From Poecilobothrus nobilitatus (Eukaryota > Arthropoda > Insecta > Diptera > Dolichopodidae): 64,000 bases of DNA. This document shows positions 31,131 through 45,393 of the stretch, piece by piece. Made by a program: the position numbers and the translations under genes. The DNA is taken from contig OX352772.1 in the NCBI GenBank assembly GCA_947095535.1, forward strand, positions 145,805,447 through 145,869,446, in the 5' to 3' direction. How positions within the stretch are numbered: position 1 is the first letter of the stretch; every line of letters starts with the position of its first letter. The notes beneath the pieces are model-generated. The model ran no database searches, was not told where the DNA came from, and worked only from the letters and a program-made list of their open reading frames with translations.

Positions 31131-32475
31131 ATGTACAAAAATAATTTTAACATAGCTTATCTAAATATGCAAAGCTTAAGAAGTAAATTATATAGTGTAG
31201 AGGTTTTGATAAATAACAACTTTAAAAACCAAATTCATGTAATTGTACTTACTGAAATTTGGTTGCATATCACAGAAAATAAATTCTACAATATTGAAGG
31301 GTATAATGCTTATTTTGCCAATAGGGACAACTCTTTTGGAGGGGTTGCGATTTATGTGAGAAATGATATAAATAGTTACCAAATATACGGTGAAGAATTT
31401 CAAAAAAGTAATATTCTGGGAGTTAAACTACCAAAACAGAACACTAATATCTTTGGTATATACAGAGCACATGAAACTTCTATCGATTGTTTTATTGATA
31501 AGATAGATTATATAACATCGCAATTCAAAAAAAGTCTAATTCTAGGCGATATTAATTTAAATTTACTAAATGCAGAAAAATCGGAGATAAATCTATATTC
31601 AAACACTTTATTAAGCAACGGGTTCCTAATTTGTAATAAGGTTGATCAAGCATTTGCTACTAGATTTGGTAGGAATTCAAAAACCATTATCGATCATGTG
31701 TCAAATCATTAGTGATATTATTCAAAGTAAATACTGGTTTCATGTAGATTCGTGCTTATCTGACCATCAAATGTTTTTCATAAGCATTACTCAAAACCCA
31801 ATAACAGAGATAAACAATTCTTTTAAAACTATTCTAAATTATGAAAGTATAAGTGCGAATAACTTTTGGAATGACCTACCACTCTTCGCAAATTTTGACG
31901 AATTAGTTCTTAAAATGAAAGATATCATAAATATTAACACGCAAATTACTCCAATTAAAAAAAATAAGAAAAAAAAGGCTTGGATCACTCAAGAAATCCT
32001 AAGTGAAATGAAAATAAGAGATTCACTGTTTAAATTTAAAAAAAAATACCCAGATGATTTCCATACGGAAATATTATACAAAAAACACAAACTTTTAGTT
32101 AAAACTTTATTAATCGAGGCAAAAAAAAAATATTTTTCTAATTTAATTATTAACAACTCCAATAATAGTAAGAAGCTTTGGGATTGCTATAAACATATTA
32201 TGTTTAATTCCAATATTGTTAATGTAAAACAAACAATAAAAATAATACATCACAACTCCATGGTACTAGAACGCGAAAATGATATTGCCACCGCCTTTAA
32301 CGATTATTTTTCGAATATTACAAAGGAAATAAAAATTCCAATTGATAGCATTGATCTTAATTATATAAACAAATTCAGAAGAAATATCTATACAAATTTA
32401 GACCTCTATCTTACTAATTTAGAAGAAATATCTAAAATTATTCAATCTCTGAATAAATTTTGTTTTTATTCTTAA
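31131..32475 (+). pseudogene. LINE ORF2 partial copy, unit 2
   Basis: Endonuclease and linker only, frame break near 31,708, cut off at about 32,456 by the internal duplication, as in 15,513-16,857. Confidence 0.8.
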
Positions 32476-33486
32476 TCAACTTACATATATTTTTACATGC
32501 ATACTACATATTAAACTACATGCAAAGCATACTAAAATAATACATTATTTTTTATACAATTTCTATTATTATATTTATTTAGTTTTAACTTACAAAAATA
32601 CTTTATTCTTTAATTTAACAATTTTCAATTTAAATAGCCAGTTAGTTTCCTTAGAAATTTTAATTAACAATTTACTTATTAATTACGTTAATTTACTAAT
32701 AAAAAACGCAATTATCGTAGAATTATCTAAAATACAAATATTATATTGTTTTCTAACTTTACTAACTAAAAAAAGGTTAGGTAAAAGATTATTTACTACA
32801 CCTTTCACTTTAGTAACTACTCACAATTATGTAATTTTTATTTTTACTTTAATTTACAATTTTAATTTTATTAATAATTCACTTGGTACCATTTTAATCT
32901 TATTTCTTATAATTAATTATTATATTTATGCATATTTTATTCACATACGAAAGTAAAATTCACTTAAATTAAAACAAAACACATATTATAATATTTACCT
33001 TTTTGGTACCTCACAATATTTAGACTATAAACTTAACCTATTAATTTTTTATGATATAGTTTTTATTTACTTTTTTCATTTTTCGATTATAATTATTATA
33101 ATCATGTGTCAAATCATGTGTCAAAAAATTATTATTGTTTTATTTTTTCAACAATTATTCAGTGATTGTTTTTTTTTTTTTTTTTTCCTTTTATTTTTGT
33201 ACTTTTGATTTTTTATTATTTTTCAACAATCAACAACAAATTGGGTTATTTCTTAATCTAAGTTTTTTTTTATTGATTTCGATTCAATTCAATTCAGTAA
33301 TTATTCAATAATTACTCTTGTAATGCGATTATTTAGCTGTAATAATTGTATATTATGGTTTGTGTATTTACTAAATTCCAACATTCATTGTTATGTTTTA
33401 AAAAATGGTCTATGATATAGCATACGTAAAACATTTATTAAACGTAGATTATTCTACCCCTTTTTGATATTAGTAAAGAAGACCAA

Positions 33487-36269
33487 ATGTACAAAAATAA
33501 TTTTAACATAGCTTATCTAAATATGCAAAGCTTAAGAAATAAATTATATAGTGTAGAGGTTTTGATAAATAACAACTTTAAAAACCAAATTCATGTAATT
33601 GTACTTACTGAAATTTGGTTGCATATCACAGAAAATAAATTCTACAATATTGAAGGGTATAATGCTTATTTTGCCAATAGGGACAACTCTTTTGGAGGGG
33701 TTGCGATTTATGTGAGAAATGATATAAATAGTTACCAAATATACGGTGAAGAATTTCAAAAAAGTAATATTCTGGGAGTTAAACTACCAAAACAGAACAC
33801 TAATATCTTTGGTATATACAGAGCACATGAAACTTCTATCGATTGTTTTATTGATAAGATAGATTATATAACATCGCCATTCAAAAAAAGTCTAATTCTA
33901 GGCGATATTAATTTAAATTTACTAAATGCAGAAAAATCGGAGATAAATCTATATTCAAACACTTTATTAAGCAACGGGTTCCTAATTTGTAATAAGGTTG
34001 ATCAAGCATTTGCTACTAGATTTGGTAGGAATTCAAAAACCATTATCGATCATGTGTCAAATCATTAGTGATATTATTCAAAGTAAATACTGGTTTCATG
34101 TAGATTCGTGCTTATCTGACCATCAAATGTTTTTCATAAGCATTACTCAAAACCCAATAACAGAGATAAACAATTCTTTTAAAACTATTCTAAATTATGA
34201 AAGTATAAGTGCGAATAACTTTTGGAATGACCTACCACTCTTCGCAAATTTTGACGAATTAGTTCTTAAAATGAAAGATATCATAAATATTAACACGCAA
34301 ATTACTCCAATTAAAAAAAATAAGAAAAAAAAGGCTTGGATCACTCAAGAAATCCTAAGTGAAATGAAAATAAGAGATTCACTGTTTAAATTTAAAAAAA
34401 AATACCCAGATGATTTCCATACGGAAATATTATACAAAAAACACAAACTTTTAGTTAAAACTTTATTAATCGAGGCAAAAAAAAAATATTTTTCTAATTT
34501 AATTATTAACAACTCCAATAATAGTAAGAAGCTTTGGGATTGCTATAAACATATTATGTTTAATTCCAATATTGTTAATGTAAAACAAACAATAAAAATA
34601 ATACATCACAACTCCATGGTACTAGAACGCGAAAATGATATTGCCACCGCCTTTAACGATTATTTTTCGAATATTACAAAGGAAATAAAAATTCCAATTG
34701 ATAGCATTGATCTTAATTATATAAACAAATTCAGAAGAAATATCTATACAAATTTAGACCTCTATCTTACTAATTTAGAAGAAATATCTAAAATTATTCA
34801 ATCTCTGAATTCGGCAGCTGCCACGGGATACGATAACATTTCAACCAAATTAATAAAACGATTTTCGCACCGTTTAGCTCCTACTTTAGTCACTCTTATT
34901 AATAATCCACTTCAATCTAATACTTATCCAAATTCATTAAAAACAGCTATCATTACACCCGTGTACAAAGGTGGATTAGCAACCGACTGTTCGAATTATC
35001 GTCCAATCTCTGAATTATCTGGCTTGTCAAAAATTTTTGAAAAAATCATTCAAAATAGACTTAACATTTTTATTAAAAATAATCCTATACCAAGTGAAAA
35101 ACCGTTTGGTTTTGAAGAAAAATCAAATACTACAGCTGCCTGTCTCTTTTTAAATGACTTTATCTCAAAAAATATTGATAATGGTAAATTCGTTAGTTGT
35201 TTATTTCTTGATATAAAAAAAGCCTTTGATTGCGTTGACCACGATATTCTTCTATCAAAATTAAAGAAATTAAATTTCACATCGGGTCAGTTAAATTTTT
35301 TCAAAACATATCTTCAAGACCGTAAACAAAAAGTTAGAATAAGCAATAGCTTTAGTATTGAAAAAACAATATCAAAAGGGGTTCCGCAAGGATCGATACT
35401 AGGTCCATTAAATTATATATTGATGATATCTCTCACTTGAAGTTAAAGGGTTGTATCCAGTTATTCACGGATGATGCCGTAATTAAATATGCTGAGGACT
35501 CTGAGGCGAATATGTATGCATTTATACAACATGATTTACTGTTAATTGAGGAATGGCTAACCAAGCATCGGCTTTTATTAAATTTAAAAATAACTAAAAT
35601 ATTATTGTTTGAAAATAAGACACATAGCTCTATAAACTCACTGCAGTATTATAATGTGAATGTAGAATTTGTCAGAAACTTCAACTATCCAGGTCTAATA
35701 CTTGAAAGCAAATCAAATTGGAGTTCACATATAGAAAAAGTAATTAAAAATATATCTCCATATTCTTAATGAGGAGACTACGAAAATTCCTTTCTGATCA
35801 TTCAATATACACAATATATGCATTATATATAAAATCTCACATTTCCTACCTTTTACCCATTTGGAGTAGAGCTCCACAAAATTATCTAAACAAATTAGAT
35901 ATGATGCATAAAAAATGTGTCAAGTTTGTCCAAGGGCTGCCCATGTTACACCCATCTGATTCTATATACGATGATAAATATCTAAGCTTAAAAAATATTA
36001 TATTATTTGAACTCTATAAAACTGCGTTTAAAATCATTCACAACCAACTAAAACATAACTTCATTCTAAATAGGAACCTAGACATACATAATCATAATGC
36101 TAGAAATAGATCCAACTTCTACCTTTCTCTGTTTAGAACAACACATCAAAAAAATAATTGCTTGTATAACTGTCTTAAAGCCTATAATGAACTGCCAGAA
36201 CACCTGAAGTTAATTTCTTACCTTAATTTATTTAAACAAAAAATAAAATCAACCTTATTTAGCATATAA
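33487..36269 (+). pseudogene. LINE ORF2 full-length copy, unit 2
   Basis: Endonuclease, RT (FLDIKKAFDCVD, KGVPQGSILGPL, then LFTDDA in a shifted frame) and C-terminal region, with the same three frame breaks as in 17,869-20,651. Confidence 0.85.
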
Positions 36270-36596
36270 CATTATAAAAAAGATTAATAAATATTTTAAT
36301 TAGATTATAGATTAAAAAAGATAATAAATAAAGATTAATAATAATAATAAATATACTAATTACACTAATAAACAAATTAAAACACTAACTAATAAATAAA
36401 CTAAAAACACCAAATAAGATTAAAAAACAAAAAAGAAAAAAAAAGAAGTGTGAATTAATGGAAACTATAATATTAATAGATGTAATCTCTTTTCTTGTTT
36501 GTTCAATAATTAATTAATCGATATTATAAAATTTATAAGACCATACAGAATTATGCTAAGGTCCTTGATTTATATAAAAAAAAAAAAAAAAAAAAG

Positions 36597-37274
36597 CGCT
36601 GATAATATTTTAATTGCAATGAAAACAATTTTTAAGCGTGCTGCTGAAAACCAAAAAATTTACAATCTGATCAAGGTATGGAATTTTCCAACGAAAAATT
36701 TCAAAATCTAATGAGGAAAAATAAAATTAACCATTATTATACATATTCAGAGCCAAAAGCGTCAATTGTAGAACGTTTCAATCGTACCCTAATCATATAT
36801 GTATCATAATGGTTAATGGTTAGTTTACAAGGTACATATAAATGGTTATCTATTATAATACCGCTAATAGAAAAATATAACTCAACATGTCATTATACAA
36901 TTAAACTTCCACCTAAAAAGGTTACAAAGAAAAATGAGAAATTGATATTAAAAACTGTTTACAATCATTTTTTTTGTATTCCGAAAAGAAAAGTTGGAAA
37001 TTTTGTCCGTATAAGTAAATTTAAAAGTATATTTCCAAAAGGTTATCAGCCTAATTGCCCAATAGAAATTTATACAATAGCGAAAATAAAAAGAACTGAT
37101 CCAATAACATACAATTTACTTAATTACACACAAAAACCAAAAAAAGGCAGTTTTTATGAACCTGAACTTACATCTGTTAAATTTCCTAATGTTTACCTAG
37201 TAGAAAAAATAATGAGAAAAAAATGTATTTTGTATACATTTATGTATATACATATGTATTCAAATCAAGTTTAA
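36597..37274 (+). pseudogene. Polinton-type integrase C-terminal half, unit 2 copy
   Basis: Same motifs as at 20,979-21,656 (SDQGMEF, VERFNRTL, YLVEKIMRKK). Here its upstream half is absent from the locus because unit 2 starts inside the LINE. Confidence 0.8.
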
Positions 37275-37797
37275 AAAACTTTTTTTAATGTTTAGATAAA
37301 TACTAAACTTTAATCAAGAAATTTTTTTTATTAAAACTTTTCATATCTTCATATCTACATTTAAACGAAGCTTTAAATTTTTATACGAACTTTTATTGAA
37401 GTATTTTAGCAAAACTTTAAAAAATGTTCATAACTTTTTAAATTTCAAATTAAAACATAGCTGATATACTAACCAAGAAAATTTAATAACAGTATTTTAG
37501 CAATGACACAAACCACTGTAGAGAAATATTAGTTGAAACGGTTAAAAGCTCCTCCTGCACCAGAACCGCCATATCAAAAGCTTTAAAAAAGCTTTTCCTG
37601 CACCAGAATCGATATATCCATACTATTAAATGAGCAGATCATTTCGAAATTGTATAGGTGTTTTGCTCGTCATGAAACCTAAGTAAGAAAACAAATGTAC
37701 GAGTACAAAATGGGAAAACAAGGTATTATTAGAAAAAACAGCAGTAGATATCATTCACAATAATTGTAGTTCTAAAAAAAAGGATAATTCTGGAGTA

Positions 37798-38578
37798 CAA
37801 AAATTTAAGATCGGATTACAGCAAATTTAATCAAATAATTGTAGATGACAAATATCCTCTGCCAAATATTGAGAGTTTTCTTGACAAATTGGGAAAAGCT
37901 CAATATTTTAGTACTTTAGATTTATCATCAAATTCTTATAGCAGAAAACGAAATTAAAAAAACAGCGTTCATAACTTCTGCTGGTTTATATGAATATGTT
38001 CGAATGCCATCAACGAGATTCTTTGATGAACTAGAAAATCGTTGAACGAAAGTTTTAAAAGATTGCAAGAGCACAATTTGAAAATTGAAGCAGATAAATG
38101 TAGTTTTTTTTGAAAAAGAAAAAGATCATCGTGTAATTGGAGCAGTGTTGTCAGAAGAATGACATCCTGTATGTTTTGTATCAATAATTTTCAATCATGA
38201 AAAAAATAATAGTACTAACGATAAAGAATTTTTAGCAATAGTAGTAAATTATTTTAGGCCATACTTATATGGAAATAAGTTCAAAATTGTAACAGATCAT
38301 CTACCAATTAAATATTTAAATACCAAATACAAAGGAAAATAATTTTCACAAAGACATCAAAGATGGCTATTGAAACTACAAGAATACAATTATGAAATAG
38401 ACTATTTATAAAGAAAAGAAAATAAAATAGCTGACTATAAAGCAGATTAGAAAGTATTAAAAAAATTGACAAAGAAAATGAAGATCTACAAATGTCAAAC
38501 GAGAAATCAAATGAGAAATCTACAAGTGTCAAACGCGTATATTCCGTTGATGACAATTAGATCACATACGTATAAAAG
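37798..38578 (+). pseudogene. Ty3/Gypsy RT/RNase H remnant, unit 2 copy
   Basis: Same broken frames as at 22,180-22,960, with the same deletion of the catalytic YxDD block. Confidence 0.8.
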
Positions 38579-38947
38579 AAGATATTGTAAACAAGTAAAA
38601 AACGCAAATAATCCTAACATATAGTCCAGTAAAAGAAAAAACAGTGCTACATTACAGCAAAATTATTGAAATAAACTCATTGGGAAATGAAAATTTAATC
38701 AAAGACATTTTAAGACATAAAAGCAGGTTATACTAGTATATATTCTGAAGTGTCCGATATGGATTATAATATTGATAACAACATAATAGAATAATTAAAA
38801 TATGTTTTCTGGAGAAGAAGAATTTAAATAAAAAAAAACTGAAATAGAACAATTATAAAATAGACTATTTATAAGGAAAAGAAAATAAAATAGCTTATAT
38901 CTGAATATATAGTAGAAATTGCGGATATCTGAACAATAGAACAGTGA

Positions 38948-40078
38948 ACACAGATGCTGAAAGTGGGGCGGTGGAGCGAATTCCTAATGTGGTATGTACT
39001 CAGAACTTATGTACATGCTCACATCGCTCTTCATCTTCACTTTGACAACTGTAAAATCTTCGTAACTGAATTTAGAACAGATGTGATTGATGTGTTTTTT
39101 GACCGGAATACAAGTTTTTGGCTTACCTGTTTCTAAACCTACATTCTTGTAGAACAGATTGCAGTTACCGCTGTTGATCTTGGAGGCATAGACCCATGGC
39201 TCCTCAATGAGGGCTTTGTCGAGGTGCTGCTCGTTAAAAAAGACTAGCAGATTATCCGCGACACACTTCGAGTGCTTTAGATTAATCTGCACCGCATCGT
39301 TTGGACCACTAACTGCTGCTGCTGCAGACTCTATGTCGACTGACATTTCTTCCAGCAGCCTCCTCATCTCGTCAAGGTAGTTAACGTCTGGACTACCTTA
39401 CTTAAATATTTTCAGTTTGGTATGACGTATAACAAACCTTAACTTATTCTCCAGCTTCTCAAGAGGTTCGAAACTCTCCTCGCTGATAAGAAGGAGAAAC
39501 TGTTGAGTTCTACAACAATTCTTAGGATAATTTGTCCTTCACTATCGCCTACCAGTTCCCCATTCAAACCGTCGGGTTATGGAGTCGGGGGCACTCGAGA
39601 AACTTCTCCCCGCTTATCTTCATCCTAGGCAATCAGATATGGGCCCTAGTTCTTCTTGGGTTTTCGCTAGCTGTGCTATCTTGTCCAATATGAATTTAGC
39701 CTTCTGATATTGTTTTTTGAAAGCGGATTCGGGGTCTCTATTTATTTTGTTTTTTGTTGTATTGTAGTATAGTAGTATGAGCATACGGTCGACATATGCA
39801 GAGCTCCCGCGCATATGCAAGGCTAATTACAATGGGGTGGCACCTGGTGCGCCAAGGAGACCGTTAGCGATACCACCTTTATACACCTGGTATAATGCAG
39901 CCCACGGCACAGTTTTCTTTCACACCTTGGTTTGAGTGTACATCTATAATCAGCCGTTCACTTGTATCCAAAAATATTTATGAATTTGAGAACGGCAGGT
40001 AACGTTGCCTGGGTACACCGCTTGGAGGAGTATAGATGATTAACAGTACCCAGGATGAACCATACTATTGACATAAAT
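38948..40078 (-). pseudogene. second non-LTR 5' fragment, unit 2 copy
   Basis: Endonuclease start (39,367-38,984) and putative ORF1 remnant (39,820-39,620), as in 23,330-24,460. Confidence 0.6.
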
Positions 40079-40087
40079 CATTAAGAA

Positions 40088-40378
40088 ATGTTCATATATC
40101 AAACATTAAACGTACCTTCACAAAATTTGCAGGTTTTCAATATCCCAGTAATAGTAGTTTCATCAATAACTCTAACAACTCAAGGACCATTGCAGATCAA
40201 TCCAATTCATGAAGAAACTGGTTTTATACAAATAAAACTTAAAAAAGTGGAAATTGTCAGTACAATACAAAACCAATACTACATATAATAAATCCAAATG
40301 AAGTTATTAACATAGTTTCTCAAATAGAAAATAATTTATCTCAAATATATTTTGATAATAGGATAATAAGTTTGATTT
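40088..40378 (+). pseudogene. env-like fragment, unit 2 copy
   Basis: Same 66-codon frame and shifted continuation as at 24,470-24,760; tentative. Confidence 0.4.
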
Positions 40379-40392
40379 ATTGTCATTTTTTT

Positions 40393-40538
40393 CCCCCTAA
40401 GGGAGGTGGGAATCTTCCAAAGACACCAAGAATTTCCGCTTGGTAGTGTCAGATTCTTACTGACTAAACCCACCTCCCCCTTTAGCCAATAAAGTGGGAT
40501 GAAACCCTTACCTGCGAACGCAGTATATTGGCTATGGA
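40393..40538. other. GC-rich nested inverted repeats, unit 2 copy
   Basis: Same arms as at 24,775-24,920. Confidence 0.45.
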
Positions 40539-40717
40539 GTAGGGATAGGAAAGGCTAGGAAAATGGATACGGAAACATTGAATTGGGAGTGGGACTGTAA
40601 GGAAACAATGAATCCGCCTATTATTATTATTTTGCTAACAGTGACTAAAGCCGTCACAACAGTTACAACATGTAGTAGTAGTATATATATTACTACATGA
40701 GGTAATTATTGAAGGCA

Positions 40718-40941
40718 ACCCCCACTGTCACTGTAGCGGCTGTTATTATTGGTATTAATATTCTTATTAATATTATTATTATTTTACTACAGAGTCAGCG
40801 CCATCAGTGGATTACAACGTGCAGCAGTATATAACACCTTACTTGCATGATATAACCAAAGATAGCCCCACTGTAGTAGCTATTATTATTATTACTATTA
40901 TTCTTATTATTATTATAATTATTGTTATTATTACTACTACA

Positions 40942-40974
<33 letters not shown>

Positions 40975-41268
40975 GTTATATTATTTGTACTATTTATTAT
41001 ATTATTTAATTATTGTACTATTATTATTGTTACTATTATTATTATTATTACTATTATTATTATTTTACCACAGAGTTAGCACCATCAGTGGAATACAACG
41101 TGCAAGCAGTATATTACACCTTACTTGCATGATATAACCAAAGATGGCTCTACTGTAGCAGCTATTATTTTACTATTATTATTATTATTGTTTTTTTTTT
41201 TTTTATTATTATTACTATTATTATTATAATTATTGTTTTATTACTATTACTATTATAATTATTATTAC

Positions 41269-41328
<60 letters not shown>

Positions 41329-41593
41329 TATTATTATTATTATTACTATTATTGTTATTATTTTGCTACAGAGTCAGCGCCATCCGTGAATTACAACATG
41401 CAGCAGTATATAACACCTTACTTGCATGATGTAACCAAAGATGGCTCCACTATAGTAGCTATTATTATTATTACTATTATAATTATTATTATTATAATTA
41501 TTGTTATTATTACTATTATTATTATTATTAATATTATTATTGTTATTATTACTAATATTAATTATACGATATACATTATTACGATATAAAAGT
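40718..41593 (+). repeat. composite ATT minisatellite, unit 2 copy
   Basis: Same arrangement as 25,100-25,975. The single base difference I noticed between the units lies here (40,855, ACCAAAG against AGCAAAG). Equal ATT-run lengths in both units are notable because such runs mutate quickly. Confidence 0.8.
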
Positions 41594-41610
41594 ACTACAT
41601 ATTTTTTATT

Positions 41611-41684
41611 TATGACCTGACCGAGGTTTGAACCCAAGACCCTTCGATTGAAAGGTTGGCGACTTAACCACTGCGCCATGAGTC
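41611..41684 (-). repeat. tRNA-derived sequence, unit 2 copy
   Basis: Same A-box and B-box as at 25,993-26,066. Confidence 0.6.
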
Positions 41685-43317
41685 AGATAAATGAATTAGT
41701 GTCATGAATTAGTTTTTTTTATTTCCTAACACTTTCTGATCAGAAAGATATGAGGATACTTAGATTTTCACAAAATTTATGGTGCAGAAAGTTCCTTCAT
41801 ATATTTTTACGGTGTGAAGAATGCGCTTATCACCTGGCAAAGCTAATTGCCTACTTTTCCGTATTATAAAGGCACGGCATGCCAATAATATAATAATTAA
41901 TTACATAGCTATTTCATTTCCATGTTCCTGCAAAGTGAATTGCTGGTTTGTACAGAATAAATAATATAAAATAATAAACTATTTAGTTTTGTGATATAAA
42001 TGTATCTGATTTTTATTTTCAAAAATCAATCCTTATATACTAATTTAGATTTTACCAAATCCATACAAATTTGATCAAAAACAATAAATTATATTAATTT
42101 ATTGCTTTGTTACACAGAATTTTATTTTGAACAAAAATGCAATACAATATATTGACCTAGTATCGTTCTACAATATTATTTCCATATGTGATAACTGATA
42201 ATAAACCAAAATATTATCAAAATATAATTGTATACAAACCCAAATCATTTACATGAAAATCATAACGATTAAAAATCTAAACAAATGATTCATAAACTGA
42301 AGTGAAATCTAATCTAATATGATTTGATCTACTTCTTTATTAAATATTATATATGAAAGTAAATGTACTTGATATTGTATGATATAAAAATAAACAGATA
42401 TTTGTAATTAAAATTGTGAACACACAAAATGTTAGGTCAGCAATTTTATGTTATTTAATTTGTAAAGTTATTTTGATAATGTTTAATCTACAGTTATGGA
42501 AATAAATTTGTGAACAAGTCTAGATATACCATATCTTTCTCCCAAAAAAAATCTTAATGATAAATTTTTATATACATATATCAAAAAAAATATTCTTAGC
42601 TTATTTTAAAAATTAACATATTTTATTCTATTCATATAATTTTTCTTCTAGATTTAATTAAATTATTGTTAAGTACTTCTAATTCTTTATTGTTTAAAAT
42701 TATTGTACTATTTGGATTTTTTTGTGACATAATTTTAAGTAGTATAGCTATACCAATTTGACTCTAGGAAATGACGTCATACCCATGTAGTATGGTTATG
42801 GTTGACTACAGGAAGTGACGTTATTGGAATGTTAAAGTAGATAATATGTGAATTTATGTACAATAATATGCATTAAGTGGGACCTTGAGATTAGTATTAT
42901 TGCAATTATGAAGCTGGGAAAAATTCTATTAAAAAACTTTTGATGTTATTAGTTATTAGTTATTAAGCCGGCGTTGTTATTAAGTGTAATATAAACTCAT
43001 ATAAAATTTTTCAAGGTTAACAAGTTAATGCAGAATAAATATCATAATTAGAATAAAAACAAGTTATTATACGGAAATATATATTATGTTTATGATTGAG
43101 TGAAGGGTATTATAGATTTGAATTTTGGATTAGAGTGTGAGAATATGTGTTATAAAATATAAACTTAAATTATTAAGTAGGTTTAAAAAGTTTTAAGGGC
43201 AGGGGGTTTAAGACTTTGGTACGATGTTATAAGCATAGAAACTTCAGCAAGCTTAAAGTTTTGTATGGGCCTGGAAAAATTTTTATGCAAATTAGGTGTT
43301 TTTAAATAATATAGATT
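41685..43317. other. AT-rich stretch with no gene, unit 2 copy
   Basis: Same sequence as 26,067-27,700; nothing coding seen. Confidence 0.4.
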
Positions 43318-43549
43318 ATATATTATACAAAGTTCAATGACTTAAACAAGTGTCACGCATAATTAAATTTCCGGAAAAAGCTTTTGTTATTAACTATACA
43401 AGGTCAAATATAGATAATATAGAACAAGTAAGTGCAATGATCTAAACAGGTGTTGTAATATGTAGTATTTTTTACCGCTTGCATATTTAGTTTCCGGAAA
43501 AAGCTTTTGTAAATAATAGAAAGAGATAATGTATAACAAGTATCATATC

Positions 43550-44058
43550 GTTTTTATTTATCCAAGAATTGTGATCTTTATCAAAACCTAACCTTTTAAC
43601 AAAAATCTGATTTCCTTTTCTTTTCAATATTTTTTCAACAAGAAAAGTGTCAGGATTTTTGACTCGAGTAAGTTGTAAGTAAGTTGTAAGTTGTAAGTAA
43701 GTAACTGGATCTGTACGTTTTACTTCTTTAATTTTAAATATTTTTGTTGACCAGTTTGGCTGATAACCTTTTGCAAAGTTTCCTTTGTATTTCCTTATGC
43801 GTACATAATCTCCAACTTTCTATTTTGCTTTCTGATAAAATTTCGGTTGCATATAAATGTTCTTCAAAATATATTTCTCGTTTGCTTTTGTAACCTTTTT
43901 AGGTTGAAGTTTAATTGTACGATGATATATTGAGTTGTATTTCTCAATAAGTGAGGGTAAAATAGATATCCATTTATAATTACCTTGAAAACTAAACTGC
44001 TTCCACATTGCACTTTTTAAAATACGGTTAAAACGTTCTACTAGTTTTTATTTACTCA
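43550..44058 (-). pseudogene. Polinton-type integrase C-terminal half, minus strand, unit 2 copy
   Basis: Same as 27,932-28,440, with the TAG at 43,820-43,822 and the adjacent duplicated 3' tail at about 44,050-44,098. Confidence 0.75.
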
Positions 44059-44262
44059 AGAATTGTGATCTTTATCAAAATTAATCATCTTTGAAAGAAT
44101 AAATTTGGTACACTGATTTAATGAGAACTATATATATAGAAACTATATAAAAAATGAAAAATTAAATTGATAAAAAAATAGGTAAAATTTTTAATAAAAA
44201 ACAAAATAACTTTAAATTTTACATTTTATTTTTTTTTTATAAAACCAAAAGGTACAGAAGAA

Positions 44263-44520
44263 AGAATAATTTTTTTTATTAAATTTTCGTTTTTCAGATT
44301 TTATTTTATATGTTTTTATTTCAGGTATTTGATTCTTTTTTTTTAGGGTATGGAATGTTAAAGTAATATGAGAATTTATTTACAGTAATGTGCAATAAGT
44401 GGATAACCTTCAAATTAGTATTATTGCAACTATTTATATGTGCAATTGTTCATAATAATAAGTAACTGTGGAAACCTATGCTGAAACTCTTGTAAGAAAC
44501 ATCAAGAAATCTTATTCAAG
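44263..44520. other. unique AT-rich sequence with a diverged repeat
   Basis: 44,352-44,435 is a diverged copy of 27,208-27,300 (GGAATGTTAAAGTAA...TTATTGCAACTATTT). No gene. Confidence 0.45.
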
Positions 44521-44729
44521 ATGATAAGTCACTGTAACGAAGTTGAGAAAAACATTAAAAATTGTGAAGCAGATATTAAAAATTTCAAAAAGCTCTTATC
44601 ATCTGCCCAGAAAACAGGGACAAAATTTCATTTAACTTCAGATTGAGCAAACTGAAATCGTTTTCTTGAATGATATATGGATTCAAGTCTTTTAGAAGCG
44701 GTGGTGAATCTGAAGGATCATCTTCATAA

Positions 44730-45116
44730 TTATGTCAACGTTTGGTGTGGAAAGATCTACCACATTCAGCTTTAAAAAACAGAATTCGATCAGGAGTAAT
44801 TACTAACTTATATCACTCTGAACCGAAAATGTTCTTTCAAGAATGTAGAAGTGTAATAGAAGATAAATGAGAATTTTACTGAAAGGCCATATCAGCATTC
44901 AAATAAATGCAGTTTTTGTGGTGAATTCAAAATGTATGAAGGTGAGGAAGAAATGAATTGAAATATTTAAGTACAAAAAAAGTTGCAATATATAAAGGAG
45001 ATGAAATAGTACCAATAATTATAGAAGCTATAGAAGAACCGCTGTTAAGCAATTTAGAAGAATTTCAAGAACGAAATAGCGTTTGGGCTTCGTCAGCTAT
45101 TATAAATTTAACTTAA
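44730..45116 (+). pseudogene. remnant of the N-terminal region of a Polinton-type PolB
   Basis: Broken plus frames keep SALKNRIRSGVITNLYHSEPK and FFQECRSVI, a CSFCGEFK piece and LLSNLEEFQERNSVWA...IINLT. The last corresponds to the (L/I)xEFQExxSGWA...I motif in the N-terminal domain of the PolB at 56,804 (AEDFQEKDSGWAIIQI). The first pieces are like the same region of other arthropod Polinton polymerases from memory. No polymerase motifs follow; the sequence turns unique at about 45,120. Upstream (44,520-44,730) is an unassigned helical Lys/Glu-rich reading. Confidence 0.45.
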
Positions 45117-45393
45117 AGAAATTTTCACCATTTGTTGGATCCAGGACCGAATCGGACCCGCCGAAGTTATTGGTAGCATGTATCAACGATCTTAAATTTT
45201 GAATAGACTATATTATATTGGAAAGATGTAGTGTTATGAAATTATCAAAAATATCCTATATTATGTAGTGAATAGTTATGGTTTTGATATAAAAAATGTT
45301 AATTAAATGCATTTTAACTTGATTATTTCAAGCTATTTTAATTCTTTTTTAATATAAAACATGAAACAGGTGTATTTTGTGCGGTTGTATGTA

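Larger units (their letters stand above)
28651..36595 (+). mobile_element. CR1-like LINE, unit 2 copy (lacks first 16 bases)
   Basis: Identical layout to the element at 13,017-20,977, including the internal 2,356-base duplication (30,101-34,812) and the A-tail (36,576-36,595). Its 5' end is defined by the large duplication breakpoint, not by its own insertion, so it has no integrase fragment upstream. Confidence 0.85.
28651..44262 (+). repeat. 15.6-kb direct tandem repeat, unit 2
   Basis: Same content and order as unit 1 at an offset of 15,618. It begins within the LINE 5' region (TACAAAATTTTAAGCTCG) and ends at GGTACAGAAGAA (about 44,262), after which the sequence is unique. The features listed below at unit-2 positions have the same reading as their unit-1 counterparts. 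Confidence 0.9.

Noticed and set aside
13033..44262. Counting every unit-2 gene as an independent insertion
   Set aside because: Constant offset of 15,618 and shared lesions show one block duplication.
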